64,000 bases of DNA, from positions 19,404,358 to 19,468,357 of the forward strand of contig NC_046642.1 of assembly GCF_900324485.2 (NCBI RefSeq), given 5' to 3'. The notes below the pieces were generated by a model. It saw nothing but the letters and a program-made list of their open reading frames with translations, had not been told where the DNA came from and did not search any database. This DNA is from Mastacembelus armatus (lineage: Eukaryota; Chordata; Actinopteri; Synbranchiformes; Mastacembelidae). Below are positions 11,761 to 24,535 of the stretch, one piece after another. A program made the translations under genes and the position numbers. Within the stretch, counting starts at the first letter, position 1. Each line of letters begins with the position of its first letter.

Positions 11761-14700
11761 AGAGAACCCTGTGTGTCTCTCAGCAGCACAACAATTATTT
11801 TCTCTGTGTGAGCTGCTACAGAAGTGGCACCACCACATTTAAAAATGTATTACACGCAATAATGAGCTAATTGTCTAAAGACTTTTTTGATCTCACTTCC
11901 TCGCCTCAAGTCTCTCTCAAGTCGCACGTTCCTGTCCACATACATCACTCATCCAAGTATCTGCAGTGTAATTACTTGTGCAGAAACCCTCCCTCATATT
12001 CCTCAGAGTAAGAAACATTCAGATGCAAGTCAGCGGTTTTTACTTTGTGTGACCAGAGCTGGGCTCTGTCATTACACTAATGCAGCACTACTATCCAACA
12101 AAGGATCTGCCACCAGGAAGAAAAAAACTCTCCAGACCACAGAGAACACACATCTAAAGATAATACTCAAGCCTACATGAGGATCCTCACGTGTCTTTGT
12201 GGTTTTAAAATGCACATTTACTCATCATTAAATCTAAGAGGGAGCAGGGGGGTTTTTTTGCTAGAGAGGATATGAACTATCTTCACAGGCACAGTTCATT
12301 CATTAATGCAGGGAGTCACTTTCAAATACACACTTTCCAGGAAATTTTAACGCCAGTTTGACATTTTTTCAGCATCAGGCAGCTCTGAGCTGAGATGTTT
12401 GAAGTCAGACTTTGGCTTATAAAAACAGGTGCGTGTACAGGTCACCAGATCAAATCCCATGAAAAAGGGGCCATGAAGCAAAGTCCTTAAACCCAGTCTC
12501 CCCTCCTGTAACGGCTCGATGGCCATCAGTCGAAAATGTGGCTGCACGGGTCACTGGGTGTGAATGTGTGTGAATTTGTGGGTGTGATTTGTTGTAAACG
12601 AGCATTGAGACTCAGCCAACCTTGGTGGACACATACAGATTAGAGTTATTGTGTAATCTGGTTTTTCTTTCCAGTGAGCAGGCAGGTGACATTTGTTAAC
12701 AGCCACGGAGAACTGACATATTTGTCATGATAGCTAGCAGGTTATAGACTGTTCCCACAGTGCATAGTGACTTTTAGAAAATTGATCTTTCCCTCTTTTC
12801 CTTATAAGGGTGAATACACTTTCATAGTTACGTCTGATGGAGCTGACACTTAAACACAGGAACACTGTGAGATATGCTGCTGGGTAAAATGAGTCAGACT
12901 AAACAAAATTTCTTTCAGGTGGGTATTTTTCTGGGTTTCAGATTTTGGTGTAGCCTGAATACTCTTAAGTTACAGGCCTGTTTGTGCCTTAATCCTGACA
13001 AAGTGTTGGGCCAATATGACCACACATGAAGCAAACACATATCGTATCTCATGGAGAAATGATCATTACATGAAGAAGAGTTTAATTTGACCAAGCAAAA
13101 TGCATATTATTGCCAAGTAAATGTATTTCCATGTTTCCTAATTGTCCACATTAGCACACTCATTTTTACTCGACAAATTTTTAGTGTGACAGAGCATTGA
13201 AAGAAACCTCACAGCCACACTTTTATACAATCCTGGTGCGTAAACATTTAGAATATTATGATTGTAAAAAAAAAAAAATCTATTTGCATGCAACTGTAGT
13301 TGAGTGGTGTATGCAGCCATAGCCAACTTCTATAGCTTCTCCCAATGAAAACAATAGTTGTCGTAGCTAGGTGGCTAACTTGAAATCTCCAGTTACATGA
13401 TCGAAGTGTATAAATCATTAACGTAATTTTTAAAAACTATCTTTAAAAATGTAACTCTAGCTTCACACTTCATCACAAAAAAGTATTACTTACGTAGAAA
13501 GTGGAATAAATGTATTTTGTTTCTAATTACTACTAATCTCTTCTTAGTGATTCTAAAATGAAATCTAGCATACTGCCAAGTTCATGCCTAATTACTGAGG
13601 ACAGAATAAAGTTTTGTTTGTTGCTGTGCACAAAATGTCCCAACATGCTCTGATTGACTGAGACCCAAATTAACACCAGTTGCAAACTGTATTGTTGTTG
13701 TTGATTAATGGGTTGGAGCTGATATGACCAGAGGATTTTGCAGTGCAAAAGACAGATGAACGCTGTCACTCAGCCTTTCAACTAAAATGCGTTGTCCTTT
13801 TGTTTCAGAAACCCCTACTCAATAATTAATGTTTTTGAATACAGCCTGCCAAATAATCCCACCGCTGATATCATGGGTGTGAGCAGTAAATGCTACAATA
13901 TGTTATTCTGTGTGTCTCCATAAGTTTGAAGATATAATCAGCACTCTATCTAAGTTTTGTAGTGATGTTTATGCAGAGTTTGACTTAGAATTGGAAAAAG
14001 TTAGAGTCTGTAAATAGAAAAACCTCTTGTCTTAACCAGACAATCAACTAGAAAATGAAAATGGAGAATATCTTCAGTCCAATAACTCTCATTGCAAACA
14101 AAACCAGGGCTGGCTCAGTGTCAGTGATCTAACAGGAGTAATCATAGTACCATCACACTGGAGTTTCGTCTAGAGTTTATTTCACCATCTTCACTTTGGG
14201 TTTATTTATACCACAGTCAGTCTCCTAAAGATCCCATTTAGAAGCAGTCAAGTAAAACCAAATGATGCCCGTTTACCTCAGCTTTTCCTTATCTTATTTT
14301 GACTTCAGTTATTTAATGTTGAGCCACTTTTTGAAAGAAACAAGCACCATGGCTAATAAAAACGGCTAAAGAAGCAGAATTGCTTTATTGCACCAGCTCC
14401 TTGAATGGTGGTCTTTACAAAATTTGACACTTTGCTATATTTTTTGACACCTCACTATATTTTGAGGTGTTAAGAAATAAGAGGGGGCAGTGATCGTTCT
14501 CAGCTCCTACTACTAGAACTAAATCCATCAAATAAAACAGAAACAATAGTCCACCTGAAATACATCATGGCTAACAGCTAACTCATTAAACCTGGTCTGT
14601 GCTCCAAGTTGAGAGTCTTGCTGCTTTGCCAAGGATGCACACCTTGTTTATGCCGCTGGGTCTGTCTTTTGTTTTGAAAGGGTCTGAACCAGAAGTCTTG

Positions 14701-15673
14701 TTTTCTATGAATGGACATTGTGGCTCCACAATCATAGCAGGTGACCTTTATAGAGCTTTTACCATTAGCTTTGTTTAGAGACTCCCCTGCTTCAACCTTT
14801 CAGGACACCAGCTACCTGAAGACCTATTTTATGTCTCTCATCAGTTGCTGAGTTAGTCTGAGGTTGTTGTTTTTTTTTTTTCACAGGCATACAACTTTAG
14901 TAGGAAGATAGGAGCAATTATTTTTCCTTTTTTATTCTTTCTTGCATTTAGTCCTGGCACAAACAGCCCAATGTAAGAAGAATAAGTGAATTGAAAGCAT
15001 CATTAAACAGTTTGAAAAGGATAAGAGGAGGATTATTACATTGAGCCAGTAAAGTAATTTTTAAAGTTTTTTTGTCCAAGTGTCCCTGGAGAGACTTTTG
15101 GCCATGGATGCTCACTTGAGAGTTTTAATTGGAGGGAAAAGGGACCGTTTCAGTTTTATTTACCAACAAAGCAGCGTTGTGTAAAGGCCACATAATGATC
15201 AAAGCCAAATCTATCAGTTTTTTTTCTGTCACAGTTCTCGCTCTTAAGTGAAATCCATGCTGAGAGCTGTTATATGGTTATTTGTGTGCGGTGGAGTCGA
15301 TAAATGATTTAAACATCCAGTGGAGCGATATTGGAAGCAGTGCTTTGAATCTTTTAAATTGGAAACAGTGCAGGACCACACACTGTATCACATTCTGACA
15401 ACCTGCTTACAGATGCCAGTGCATTAGAGGACCAGTAAATGAGCTGCAGTGTGTTCAGTTCAGACTGTACCGCAGTTCAGTGAACCTCGTACCAATTAAA
15501 GAGTTGCCTTTGGCAGAACTCAAACTGTAAACGAAAGTCCACCTGTTTTACACATTCGGTTCATTCAACTTGTCGTGAAGACTCAGTCGGTGTAAACATT
15601 TGTATATCTCCTGCTGCAGCTCTTCGGGGCTCCATCGGTGTGAAAAAGTGTGAAAAAGTAACTCTGATACTGT

Positions 15674-15697
15674 CAAACTGATAGCACTATCAGTTTG
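15674..15697. repeat. Perfect 10-bp inverted repeat with 4-base loop
   Basis: The arms caaactgata and tatcagtttg are exact reverse complements around gcac. The stem is too short for a microRNA precursor and no T-run or other landmark assigns a function. It lies about 0.5 kb beyond the likely 3' end of tmem271. Confidence 0.6.
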
Positions 15698-16168
15698 GGC
15701 CAGGAGACCAGTTACATTGGAAAACCTGCATTATGAACTGGGGTTGCAGGGTTTTTACACACATTTAGAGCAAGGCAAACTAAAGGTGCTATGAAGTTGC
15801 AATATGGAAGAGGATGCATTTTGTACCTGGCTCCAAACTGGTCAGAAGAGCTATTTGAGCTTTTGCTGCTGTGATTGTTGACCACTCTTATTTAAATTTC
15901 TATCCTTTTTTTTTGGTTTCTTGACTTTATAAAAGTGCAGTGCTAGATTACCCCTTTAAATGTACACAGTGCACGAAGCTGAGCACTTTTGGCCGTGAGA
16001 CCTATACTCGTGATACTTGAGCATATGATGTTTACTTTACAGAATAACTGCAGGAGTCAACCCTTAGAAATAAAGTTAAAGGCTAATACTGACCACAGCA
16101 ACACCAGGGATTTTCAAAAGCTAATCTAAGCAGCGGCATCATGACGTCACATGAGGTTAAATACAGAT

Positions 16169-16174
16169 TTTATT
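16169..16174 (-). promoter_or_regulatory. tmem271: Candidate polyadenylation signal of tmem271
   Basis: AATAAA on the minus strand, about 350 bases past the tmem271 stop codon. A second copy lies at 16222-16227. Either would give a 3' UTR of roughly 0.3 to 0.4 kb. Confidence 0.4.
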
Positions 16175-16525
16175 CACAAGTAAAAATGTTAAACAGCAAA
16201 CATCCAAACACAAACTCTGGTTTTATTATATACTAGCAAGCTGTTGCGTTTATGGGCCTTTGATGTGCCTGTACTGTCTGGGCCTGTATCCCTTAAATCT
16301 GTTCATCTACACCAGTCTGGTGATAGTTGCTACCAGGCAGATAATAAGAAAATATGGGCATGAGAAGGAATTAAATTCAGGTGGATTAAAATTCATTGCT
16401 GCCGTCCTTCAGTGTAACTTACTGGTTTTTGTTGGGAGTGAAGAGGAGGAGAGGGAAACTGTTTAAGCACAAAGTCAGTGATTGTCACAGCAGAGGGAAG
16501 CGCCGCTGGGGCTCCTCCTGAGCGG

Positions 16526-17317
16526 CTATGTGTTGCATGCCTCGCCGGGGAAAATGTCTTCGTATGCGGGCGGCAGTTCACTTGGGAGCGGGTATGAGAA
16601 AGGGAAGCAATGATTGAGCTCCGGGTTCGTGGGCGAGTATCCCGGCAGCTCGATGGACGGATGTCCCCCGCACTGCACTTCTGCACCTGTCTCGTCAAAC
16701 ACATTAAAAACACCCAAATTGATGTAAGACACCGGCTGGAAATCTGCCGAGGAGCAGTCCCGCTCCTCTCTGAAGATGATCGCCCCGGCGCTCTGTCTCT
16801 GAGACTGTCTGCTCCTAGAGAACTGCGCTGTTTTGTACCTTTTGATGATCAGCAGGTTGATGAGCCCGAGGAGGCACTCCAAGGTGCTGAGAACAGTGGA
16901 GACGACCAGACTCCGCTGGTAATCCCTCAGCTGCTCGCAGGCAGGGGTCATAACCACAGAGTGGAAGCAGTAGTGGGAATATTTCCTCTCTACCAGAGAA
17001 GCCGTGTCCCCGTCCACCACCGCGCCGGAAAAGGCGGTGAGGACTCCCAACAGGAAGACCACCACACCGAGGAGAAAGAAATTTCTGCAGCCGGGTTTCT
17101 CCGTGCAACAGAGCAGCGCGGTGCCCAGCAGGACCTGCCCGATTCCCACAAATAACCCGGAGTAGAAAGCCCCGGCCGCGGCGCCGAGATGGAAATGCGC
17201 TTTTACCGTAGATCCCAGCGAGACGCATCTTAATCCAACGACAACTTCGGTCAGGGCGCACACGAAGAGAAGGGTACTGGAGAAGACGGTGCACAGTCCT
17301 TTCCCACTCAACTTCAT
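16526..17317 (-). CDS. tmem271: TMEM271-like four-pass membrane protein
   Basis: A single uninterrupted frame encodes 263 residues. Hydrophobic segments at about residues 8-29, 44-71, 79-101 and 136-158 predict four transmembrane helices, with a cysteine-containing loop between helices 3 and 4. The C-terminal cytoplasmic tail of about 100 residues is polar, proline-rich near its end, and carries a PPAY motif at 249-252, a possible WW-domain ligand. The N-terminus and the segment LGAAAGAFYSGL match my memory of vertebrate TMEM271, and the adjacent pigg gene fits that assignment. The molecular function of the family is not known to me. The start is the first ATG of the frame and has A at -3. 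The coding region is markedly GC- and CpG-rich against AT-rich flanks, so it probably overlaps its own CpG island. Longer frames on both strands here are shadows in GC-rich DNA. Confidence 0.8.
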   Translation of the reverse strand: MKLSGKGLCTVFSSTLLFVCALTEVVVGLRCVSLGSTVKAHFHLGAAAGAFYSGLFVGIGQVLLGTALLCCTEKPGCRNFFLLGVVVFLLGVLTAFSGAVVDGDTASLVERKYSHYCFHSVVMTPACEQLRDYQRSLVVSTVLSTLECLLGLINLLIIKRYKTAQFSRSRQSQRQSAGAIIFREERDCSSADFQPVSYINLGVFNVFDETGAEVQCGGHPSIELPGYSPTNPELNHCFPFSYPLPSELPPAYEDIFPGEACNT

Positions 17318-18145
17318 TATATTCCACCTGTGCCGCTCTCGATTCCTCTCCCCCCTTCTTCATCCTCCTTCGTCCTCTCCTTCGTCTCCTCTGGAAGCAC
17401 TCTGGGACATCATCTGCCGGTGACTTCTCCGGTTCAGAGCGGGCGATCCTCGCCGCTGTGGCGTCTTTCTCGCATCTCTGCCGCTTTACGGGAATATATA
17501 AAATATTAATGGCAAGAATGCTTTCCTTTTTGCACTTATCGATAATCCATACACAATCAATGACGACTTTCAGCCCCAGATCACCCAACTGTCCATCAGA
17601 CTCCTGAAGCACTCTCCTAACCAAAGTTTTTTTTTCCTGTTTTTCTCCTCCTGAGGAGAGAGCCGCATCTGCAGTCCGCCAAGTCTGCGGGATGAGTGGT
17701 GTGTGGCATGTTTTTGTGGCAGAGAAGAAGGCGGCTGTAGAGCCTGAGAGTAGGGTGGACCAATGACCAATAACCCACAGGCCTTCAAATAATTGCAACA
17801 CACCTACAGGGACTCTGAATGTGTCTGAGATGCCCCGTTGTGAGTTTATAGCGACGTGGTGGGAAATGGAAAAGTGAATAAACGAGTTTTGGTTGGTGAT
17901 CAAGAAAGCAACCACCAGCAGGGACACGAAACATTTATTTCTCTAGACCCATTAAAAGCCTTTAGCGCAGCAGTAAGATCACTTTGGTAGCAGTGAATTT
18001 GAGGCAATGAATTTCATTTGCGCACGTAGTAAACTTTATTTTTTGCAAATAAACTAAATGGTCGATAAACTAAGTTCTGGTGGAATCACATTTTTATATG
18101 AGTGTTTCAGCTGCACTGGGTGTTATGTACACGCCACAGTGGTGT

Positions 18146-18146
<1 letters not shown>

Positions 18147-18191
<45 letters not shown>
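18147..18191. repeat. (GT)n microsatellite
   Basis: About 22 uninterrupted GT units upstream of tmem271. Confidence 0.9.
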
Positions 18192-18192
<1 letters not shown>

Positions 18193-19636
18193 TGGTAGAG
18201 CTGTTTGTCAGGTGGATTTTTCCATAAACCATAAACAGGAGCATTAATAATAGAGCAGCGCTGCTGGGCCCTGACGGAGGCTGTGTGCTGTCCGTGGTGC
18301 TGGAACATCCAGCCCGAGCCTCAACATGTTTCCCTTCAGCCAGTCTTCTAAAAACCCACCAGGTGGGTTTAGGAGAAGCTATAGTTCTAATGTTTTAATT
18401 AGCACAACCTGTTATGTAGGCGGGGGCAGAGCTGCTGGTGCGTTTTTTTTTTTTTTTTAATTTTGGTTTTGCGCCCAGATGACCTCGATGTGAGGGGGGC
18501 CACGGGCAGAGAAACCAGAAGAAGCGCAGGTAGGCCTATCTGTTTGGAGCATTTCTGCTAGTCCCAAAACAAACGCAGAAGGACGTACCATATGAGTCAT
18601 TCAAAGGCCAAGCTGTAAGTTCTAACAGAAGCTGATGCATCCCACAGTCTAAAAGTAAATGTTTGAGTGTGAAGTCCAATATGGTTCTTATTAAAAGATG
18701 AAGAGAACAGGCAGATGAAAGAGATACTCCTTAGCTCAGTGTTTAAAATAAGAACATATCAGAGATCCATACATGTAAAGATACATCTTTGTGTTGAAGC
18801 ACCAGCCTCCGGTCATACTACTCTGTAGTAATGTGGCCATGCTCACTAGCAATAATGTTAACATGCTGATGGTGAACAGCTAGAATGTTTAGCAATTTCA
18901 CTGTTAGCAATTCAAGCAAATTGTTAGTGCTAACAATACACATACATCTAATTAGATTGGCTGGTAAATAGGGCTAAATCAAAGTACAGCTGAGGCCAAT
19001 GTGGTTTAATGTTTATCCTCTAAGGGATCACCAAAGTTGTTACAAATCATCCAGAGAGGGGATCATGATGGTCTGGAAAAGAAATGTTGAGTTGATAATG
19101 GGAAAGTCAGGGGAGCATCACTGTCAGCAGGATGTCTCCTCTGAGGAGCACAAATGTTTGTACCATCTGGTAGTAGCTGAGATATTTCAGTCTGGACCAG
19201 TGGTCGACTGACTGTCGACGTCACTGTTTTGATAGTCAATGTCATCCCTGGAGCCGCATCAAAGCAGGGCTTAAAAAGAAAAAAAACACACACACACAAA
19301 AAAACCAAATACATATTATGGAACCACATTTTATGAAAACATTGGAAAAATGACTAAATTAGTTTCCAGACCTAAAAGGCAACCATCTGAAAAAGTTCAA
19401 GGATATGTAAAGTGGCCCCACAGTGTGACCTGCTGGCAGAATATTGTAGGGTGTCGGATTTGATTTGTTTCCAATTCATTTACTCTGGATGTGAAGCCCT
19501 TCAGAGGACAATCACACGTTTTGACCTAATGAACCAAGCATTTGATGGGTGCAGGTGAGAAAATTACACAAGGGAAAGCCCTCTCCCATCCATTCATCAC
19601 AATGAGCCACCTCATTGACCGTACAAGTGAAGCTGC

Positions 19637-19638
<2 letters not shown>

Positions 19639-19689
<51 letters not shown>
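19639..19689. repeat. (GT)n microsatellite
   Basis: About 25 uninterrupted GT units followed by a short GA stretch. It generates a false minus-strand frame. Confidence 0.9.
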
Positions 19690-19691
<2 letters not shown>

Positions 19692-20538
19692 TGAGAGAGA
19701 GAGTGTGTCTAATTGGGCCATTACTACTTTGCACACGTTTTCAGATAAGAGACAGTGCTGTGAATGATGAGTTGAGTATCTAATGATTGGTGGTTCTCCT
19801 TGCTGGCAGTGGGTGTCTATGCCAGTGTGGGTTGGTCCTCTTGGTCCTATGACCCAAACATACCAGGCTTTCAGCAGGGAACAAACACAGCTCTGAGTCC
19901 ATCCTTCTGTTACTGTATTGTGTAATGTCCACACTTTGCTGATCAGCAAATACAAACCAATTTTAACATTTGTCGTTCCATAATGTGGGCGTTGTGAAGT
20001 CTTTAGAGATGAACTGTGATTAAGAGCTATACAAATAAATTTGGACCAGCCCAGCTCAGAAAATGGCTTTACTTAACTCACAGTGGGTGCAGTGACAGAT
20101 ATGCAGCATACATTTGAATCATAGTGAAGGTTACTAAATTCAATTGTCTGACAAATCTGATGAAGCAGGAGCTGTTAACAGCATATGTCTTTCATCAGGG
20201 CACAAGAAGAGGCCTGCTCACCTCCATAACACAGACAATTTCCCTGTCATGGTCACAGACCTGGAAGATGCTGCTATTGAGGAGGAAAGTAATTCCCATC
20301 CTAATAGGTAAAATCACCCTTCACACACAAGGCTGCAAGAGGTGGGAAGCCATATACCACTGTAGAAATGCAACGAATATGAATTCTACACAGACATTCC
20401 CATCAGTATAAGGAAAAACTCAGAACCAAATATAAAACTGCTGTTCAATGGCACAAACTGCAGATAGATCCCTCACATTGCGGTGACGTCGCTTTTATTC
20501 TTTTTAAGCAGCTTTCTATCTTAAATCACTACAAGTCA

Positions 20539-20540
<2 letters not shown>

Positions 20541-20574
<34 letters not shown>

Positions 20575-20600
20575 GAGAGAGAGAGAAAGAGTGTGTGTGT
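20541..20600. repeat. Compound (GT)n(GA)n(GT)n microsatellite
   Basis: About 14 GT units, then an imperfect GA run to about 20590, then five more GT units. Confidence 0.9.
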
Positions 20601-21095
20601 GTTTAGCCGTGCCAAGAGTCAGCTGTGAAGGGACTGCTTCGGCATCTGAGATGCAGTTTTACAGCAGCAGTTACAACAGCAGTGACAGGTCAGCCTGTAA
20701 AATCCGTTGTTAGCCTATAAATATTAATAACTCTAAAGCAGTCTGCACTGCTGTTGGCTGAAACTAGTAGGGACTCAAACAATGTTTTTCCCAGAGAGGC
20801 ATTGATCAGAACCTGTACCTGGGTGGGACTGTTAGGAAAATGAAGAAAGATGCACAGTCATCAAAAAGCAGGAGTGTTATTTAAAGCTGCACTAATCAAT
20901 ATTTTTATATGAGCAATGGATCAATGACAGTGCGTAAGGTGGAAGGTGTTACTTGGTGTGAGTAACCCTAAGAAAATCATCTCTTAACTCTGCAACTCCA
21001 CAGAGCTTTTAGCTCCTCTTAGTTCATGGCTTCCGTTTTTTTTCCCTGCTCTTATCAACCTCACATACAGCCACAGCAGGTTGCTGTAATCAAGC

Positions 21096-21122
21096 AAAAA
21101 AAAAAAAAAAAAAAAAAAAAAA
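21096..21122. repeat. Poly(A) run of 27
   Basis: A homopolymer A tract. It could be the tail of an old retrotransposed copy, but no recognisable element body precedes it. Confidence 0.8.
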
Positions 21123-21329
21123 GGTCTAATAAACCCACTGTACACTACCTGCCTAGAACTAAACACACAGAAAACATTCTCCTGTTTAATGATGATAACA
21201 CCTAAGAGTTCCCAGCAGTGTGAGGTCTTTATTTCTGCCTTTATAAAGTCAAAATAATGATGCATTATCGTTTGATAATTATGCATTTGTTGGGGACTAT
21301 TTTAAGCCATGGATTTATATTTATATTTA

Positions 21330-22080
21330 CTGTCGAATGTCGAAGAGGTACTCAGATTCTTTACTGTAGTAAAAATATAAGTAATATAAGTAGTAAAAAT
21401 ACTGTTACCATGGATGGAATAGGAGACATCAGGACCCTGGTAAAATAAAAGGCCCTCACTTCTCACACACTTCTCAGAATAAGACTCACAAGTAGAGCAA
21501 CCACATGACTCATAGTCAGTTTGTGTTTTCTTGTGGTTTTGTGTCTGTTTTAATGTCAACTTGTATTCATTTTATATCTCTTTGTAGTCATTTTCCACAC
21601 ATTTTACTTGGTTTATTTTTTATTTGGTCCTTTTAGATATTTATAGTAATTTTCTGGCTTTGGTGGTGTTTTCTGTTTATTTGTAGTAATTTTGTATAGC
21701 TCTGTACATTCTACTCTTTTTTCATTCCATTGCTTTTTGCAGTCATTTGTTTGACAGTTCTCTGGTCTACAGGCCCCCTGACCTCTTGGGCCCCTGGGCT
21801 GTCTCTGATAGGTCCATTCAGTAAACCATCCATGTCACCCTTGCATTCAAATTTTTTGTTATCACCATCAAAATGTACTTAAAGTACCAAAAGTAAACAT
21901 TACTCAATTTCTGCACAAAAACACATTTCACATTCAATTATATGAAATTATTGGATTGTTATAATGCATCACTTTAATCAAAGTTAAGTAGTTTTACTTC
22001 GGTACAATGTCACCATGGTAACAGTGTTTATAACTAAAATAGATTACTTTAGTACTCTGGTATTTGAGGCACCAGAAAGT
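21330..22080. repeat. Possible degraded dispersed repeat
   Basis: The pieces ggtactcagattctttact near 21348 and gtacttaaagtaccaaaagt near 21875 resemble the ends of a non-autonomous repeat that is common in fish genomes, with similar motifs again near 22045. The boundaries and family are uncertain. Confidence 0.3.
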
Positions 22081-24535
22081 TGTGTGTGGGACTGAGTCAA
22101 AATAAGCTCATTGTAATAAAGGAACATGTCAGCCAGAGCAACAGTGTGAGTCATTAGTGTGTTTTAATAGTCTTTGTAGGTAATGGCTATACAGCAGCCT
22201 ATCAGACTACTTATTTACTACTATTACATAATACTTATTACTTGCTAGTTGAATCAGTTCGTTGTTGGTTTTGGGAAACACAGAATCAGTCCGGTTTGCT
22301 TGTTTCTTTTATTATTTAATTGTGCTTCTGTTTGACAAAGGCTGTTTGTAGTAAATTTAACCAGTGTTTTATAGTGTCCTGTTAATTGAACTGTCTGGGG
22401 TATTTTTGTTTTATTTATGGTGCTTTTTGGTTTGTTAAAAAGAGGCTGATAGGAGCAGCCATTTTGAACGCATGCTTTACTGTGTGGTTTGAGCTGTCTC
22501 CACCTACTTTGCAAATGTAATTTTGGACTGGTGCTGAGCAGCCTTTTCCATTTAAATTGCATTATAAACACAGTCTGTATTTTTTTAAATAGTCCTCTCT
22601 GGACATCTGGAAAACAAGGCCCTGTGTCAGTTAAATTGGCTTTTAAGCAAGACCCAGAATAAACTGGAGCCAAACTGCTAGAGAAAACAATTAGACATCA
22701 CATGTTTTTCAAATGTGAGACAGATGACAGGGAAGACTCATGCAGTCACAAATTTGTTTTGCTGAATTTCCAGTTCTCTCTAGCTTCTGCTGTCTTCTGT
22801 ATTAAACTGCAATGTGGAAAATACCGTATTGTTGCAAATATAAACTCCAACAAAAAAACGTATGTGGTCCTGTTATCAATGATCCTTTATGTCAGTGTTA
22901 AAAACAGTGGCTTATTCTAATAGAGACAGTAGAAACCCACACAGGATTATATGTTTTTCGCACCATTTATAAAAAACAGATGTCTCAAAACCAATCTGGA
23001 TTTTGTCCTGGGCTCTACACCAATACACTGGTCTCCCATTAATCAACTGTCTGTGTGTATGCATCTTAAAATATAGTCTGTGGCCCCACAAGCCTTCACG
23101 ATAATCTGCTGTTGTGAACATCACATATGGACAACGGAAAAGTAACATTGTCTGCCATCTGTCATCTTCACCGGTATTTAATAACTCCCATAGCCTACAG
23201 GCTGTAAGGGAGCCTGGGTGGTTTGCTTGGGCTTGTGCTCGGTTTAATTAGTATTTTAATTATACACTGTCTCAGACCTGTTTTGTATTTGTATTCTAGC
23301 TTTAACCACTAGAGAGCACTGTCCTCCAAATATAGCTGGAAGTGATGCAGCAGTTACATCTGCTTTTAATTTGAAACTATGTGGCCAACATTTACATTCA
23401 CTCCACAGCCTGTTATGTTATTTCAGCTCTGAACAAAGTAGTCATTCACACAAATCCAGCTATAAAAGACCCAAATACTAAAGTTGTGTTAAAGGACAAG
23501 GGGGGAAACTCTTAGAATTGACTGGTCTAAATTGAGCACATCATTTGTTTTGTTGCCCTGTATCGTCAGTGTTGTATGGCCCCTCTTGCTCAGTCATAAC
23601 TGCTGATGACGTGAACTTGCAGATCAGTGTCCTCCACACCTTTGAGGAAAAGCAGAGGAAAGCAAGCTTTTCTACATTAATATCAAGTATCTAGGGAAGC
23701 AGTAATTACACACTGCTGGCACATTGGCTGCTTGGTTGGAAACTGGAGGGGCTGGATTGTGTTGTAGTGTCAGCAGAAGTAGAACCAGCTGCATCTAGTG
23801 GAATAAGTCCATTTCCTGGCTCCAAGGAAGTCCAGGACATGAGGCTGTGTGTCAATACATGTGCTGTGTGCACAGGGGGTGGTTAGTTCAGTTTTCGCCT
23901 GGCAGCACAGGTCAGAAAACCAAACAGAACAAACTCTGCCTGACAGTAAGAAACTGGCTCATTCAGAGGAACTGATAAGAGACTTGAAGGAAAAAGGCTG
24001 ATGTTGTGTGAGTCCCTGCTCAGAATGCAGGATCATACCACTGCATTTCATCTCTCATCTGTTTCATCATCACTTGTAACAAGCCACACTCATCATATTT
24101 TGTATTTATATTAATACAAAGATTTATTCTTATGTTTTTAAAAGGTTTTTCCATGATTTTTCTGACCAACATCACAAATCAAGAAATGTGTTAGTTTACC
24201 TGAAGCACAGGTTCACATGCACACAATAATGTCACTGTAAGATAAGTCAATCAGATATTAACTTAAGATGTTCACCTACCAATATTTCTATATTGAAGTG
24301 AATATCAGTGTGGCCCCAATACTCTGCTGAAGGAAGATGCTGATAAACTGGCTGTTGCTTTGAAATGCAGGCAGATGGCACTGTGACGTGTTATTATAGT
24401 CAGTTCTTCTCGTTTAATGCATTTCTTCAGCAATATACATCAGAGCAATCTACAGCACTATCACACGTGGGTCGTTTCTGCAGATATTACAGTTGAAGAA
24501 AGCTCAGAGTGGAGTCTCCTGGTTGTATAGCTCAT

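Larger units (their letters stand above)
1661..16168. other. Gene-free AT-rich intergenic region between pigg and tmem271
   Basis: No coding exon with conserved-looking translation and matching splice sites was recognised. The region holds homopolymer T runs (about 2310-2382), a Tc1 deletion derivative at 4599-4920, a SINE at 6728-7092, a (GT)n run near 11733-11760 and a short perfect hairpin at 15674-15697. Open frames here are short and unconvincing. Conserved enhancers could be present but cannot be judged from one sequence. Confidence 0.5.
17318..24400. other. Gene-free region between tmem271 and fnta
   Basis: The first few hundred bases (to about 17480) are GC-rich and probably hold the tmem271 promoter and 5' UTR. 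Beyond that I see no supported exon. The region contains three long GT microsatellites, a 27-base A run (21096-21122), and AT-rich sequence resembling a degraded dispersed repeat around 21330-22080. The lowest part probably includes the fnta 3' UTR. Confidence 0.45.

Noticed and set aside
16610-17155. 181-codon plus-strand frame opposite tmem271
   Set aside because: Antisense shadow of the GC-rich tmem271 coding sequence, without a recognisable domain.
16815-17927. 370-codon minus-strand frame overlapping tmem271 and its upstream region
   Set aside because: It runs in a different frame through GC-rich DNA, has low-complexity arginine-rich translation, no family resemblance, and conflicts with the well-supported tmem271 frame.
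19512-19955. 147-codon minus-strand frame
   Set aside because: It depends on a GT microsatellite read as alternating Thr-His; not a protein.
22254-22673. 139-codon minus-strand frame
   Set aside because: AT-rich, basic, no recognised motif, no splice context or conserved neighbours. Could be a decayed repeat but nothing supports a gene.
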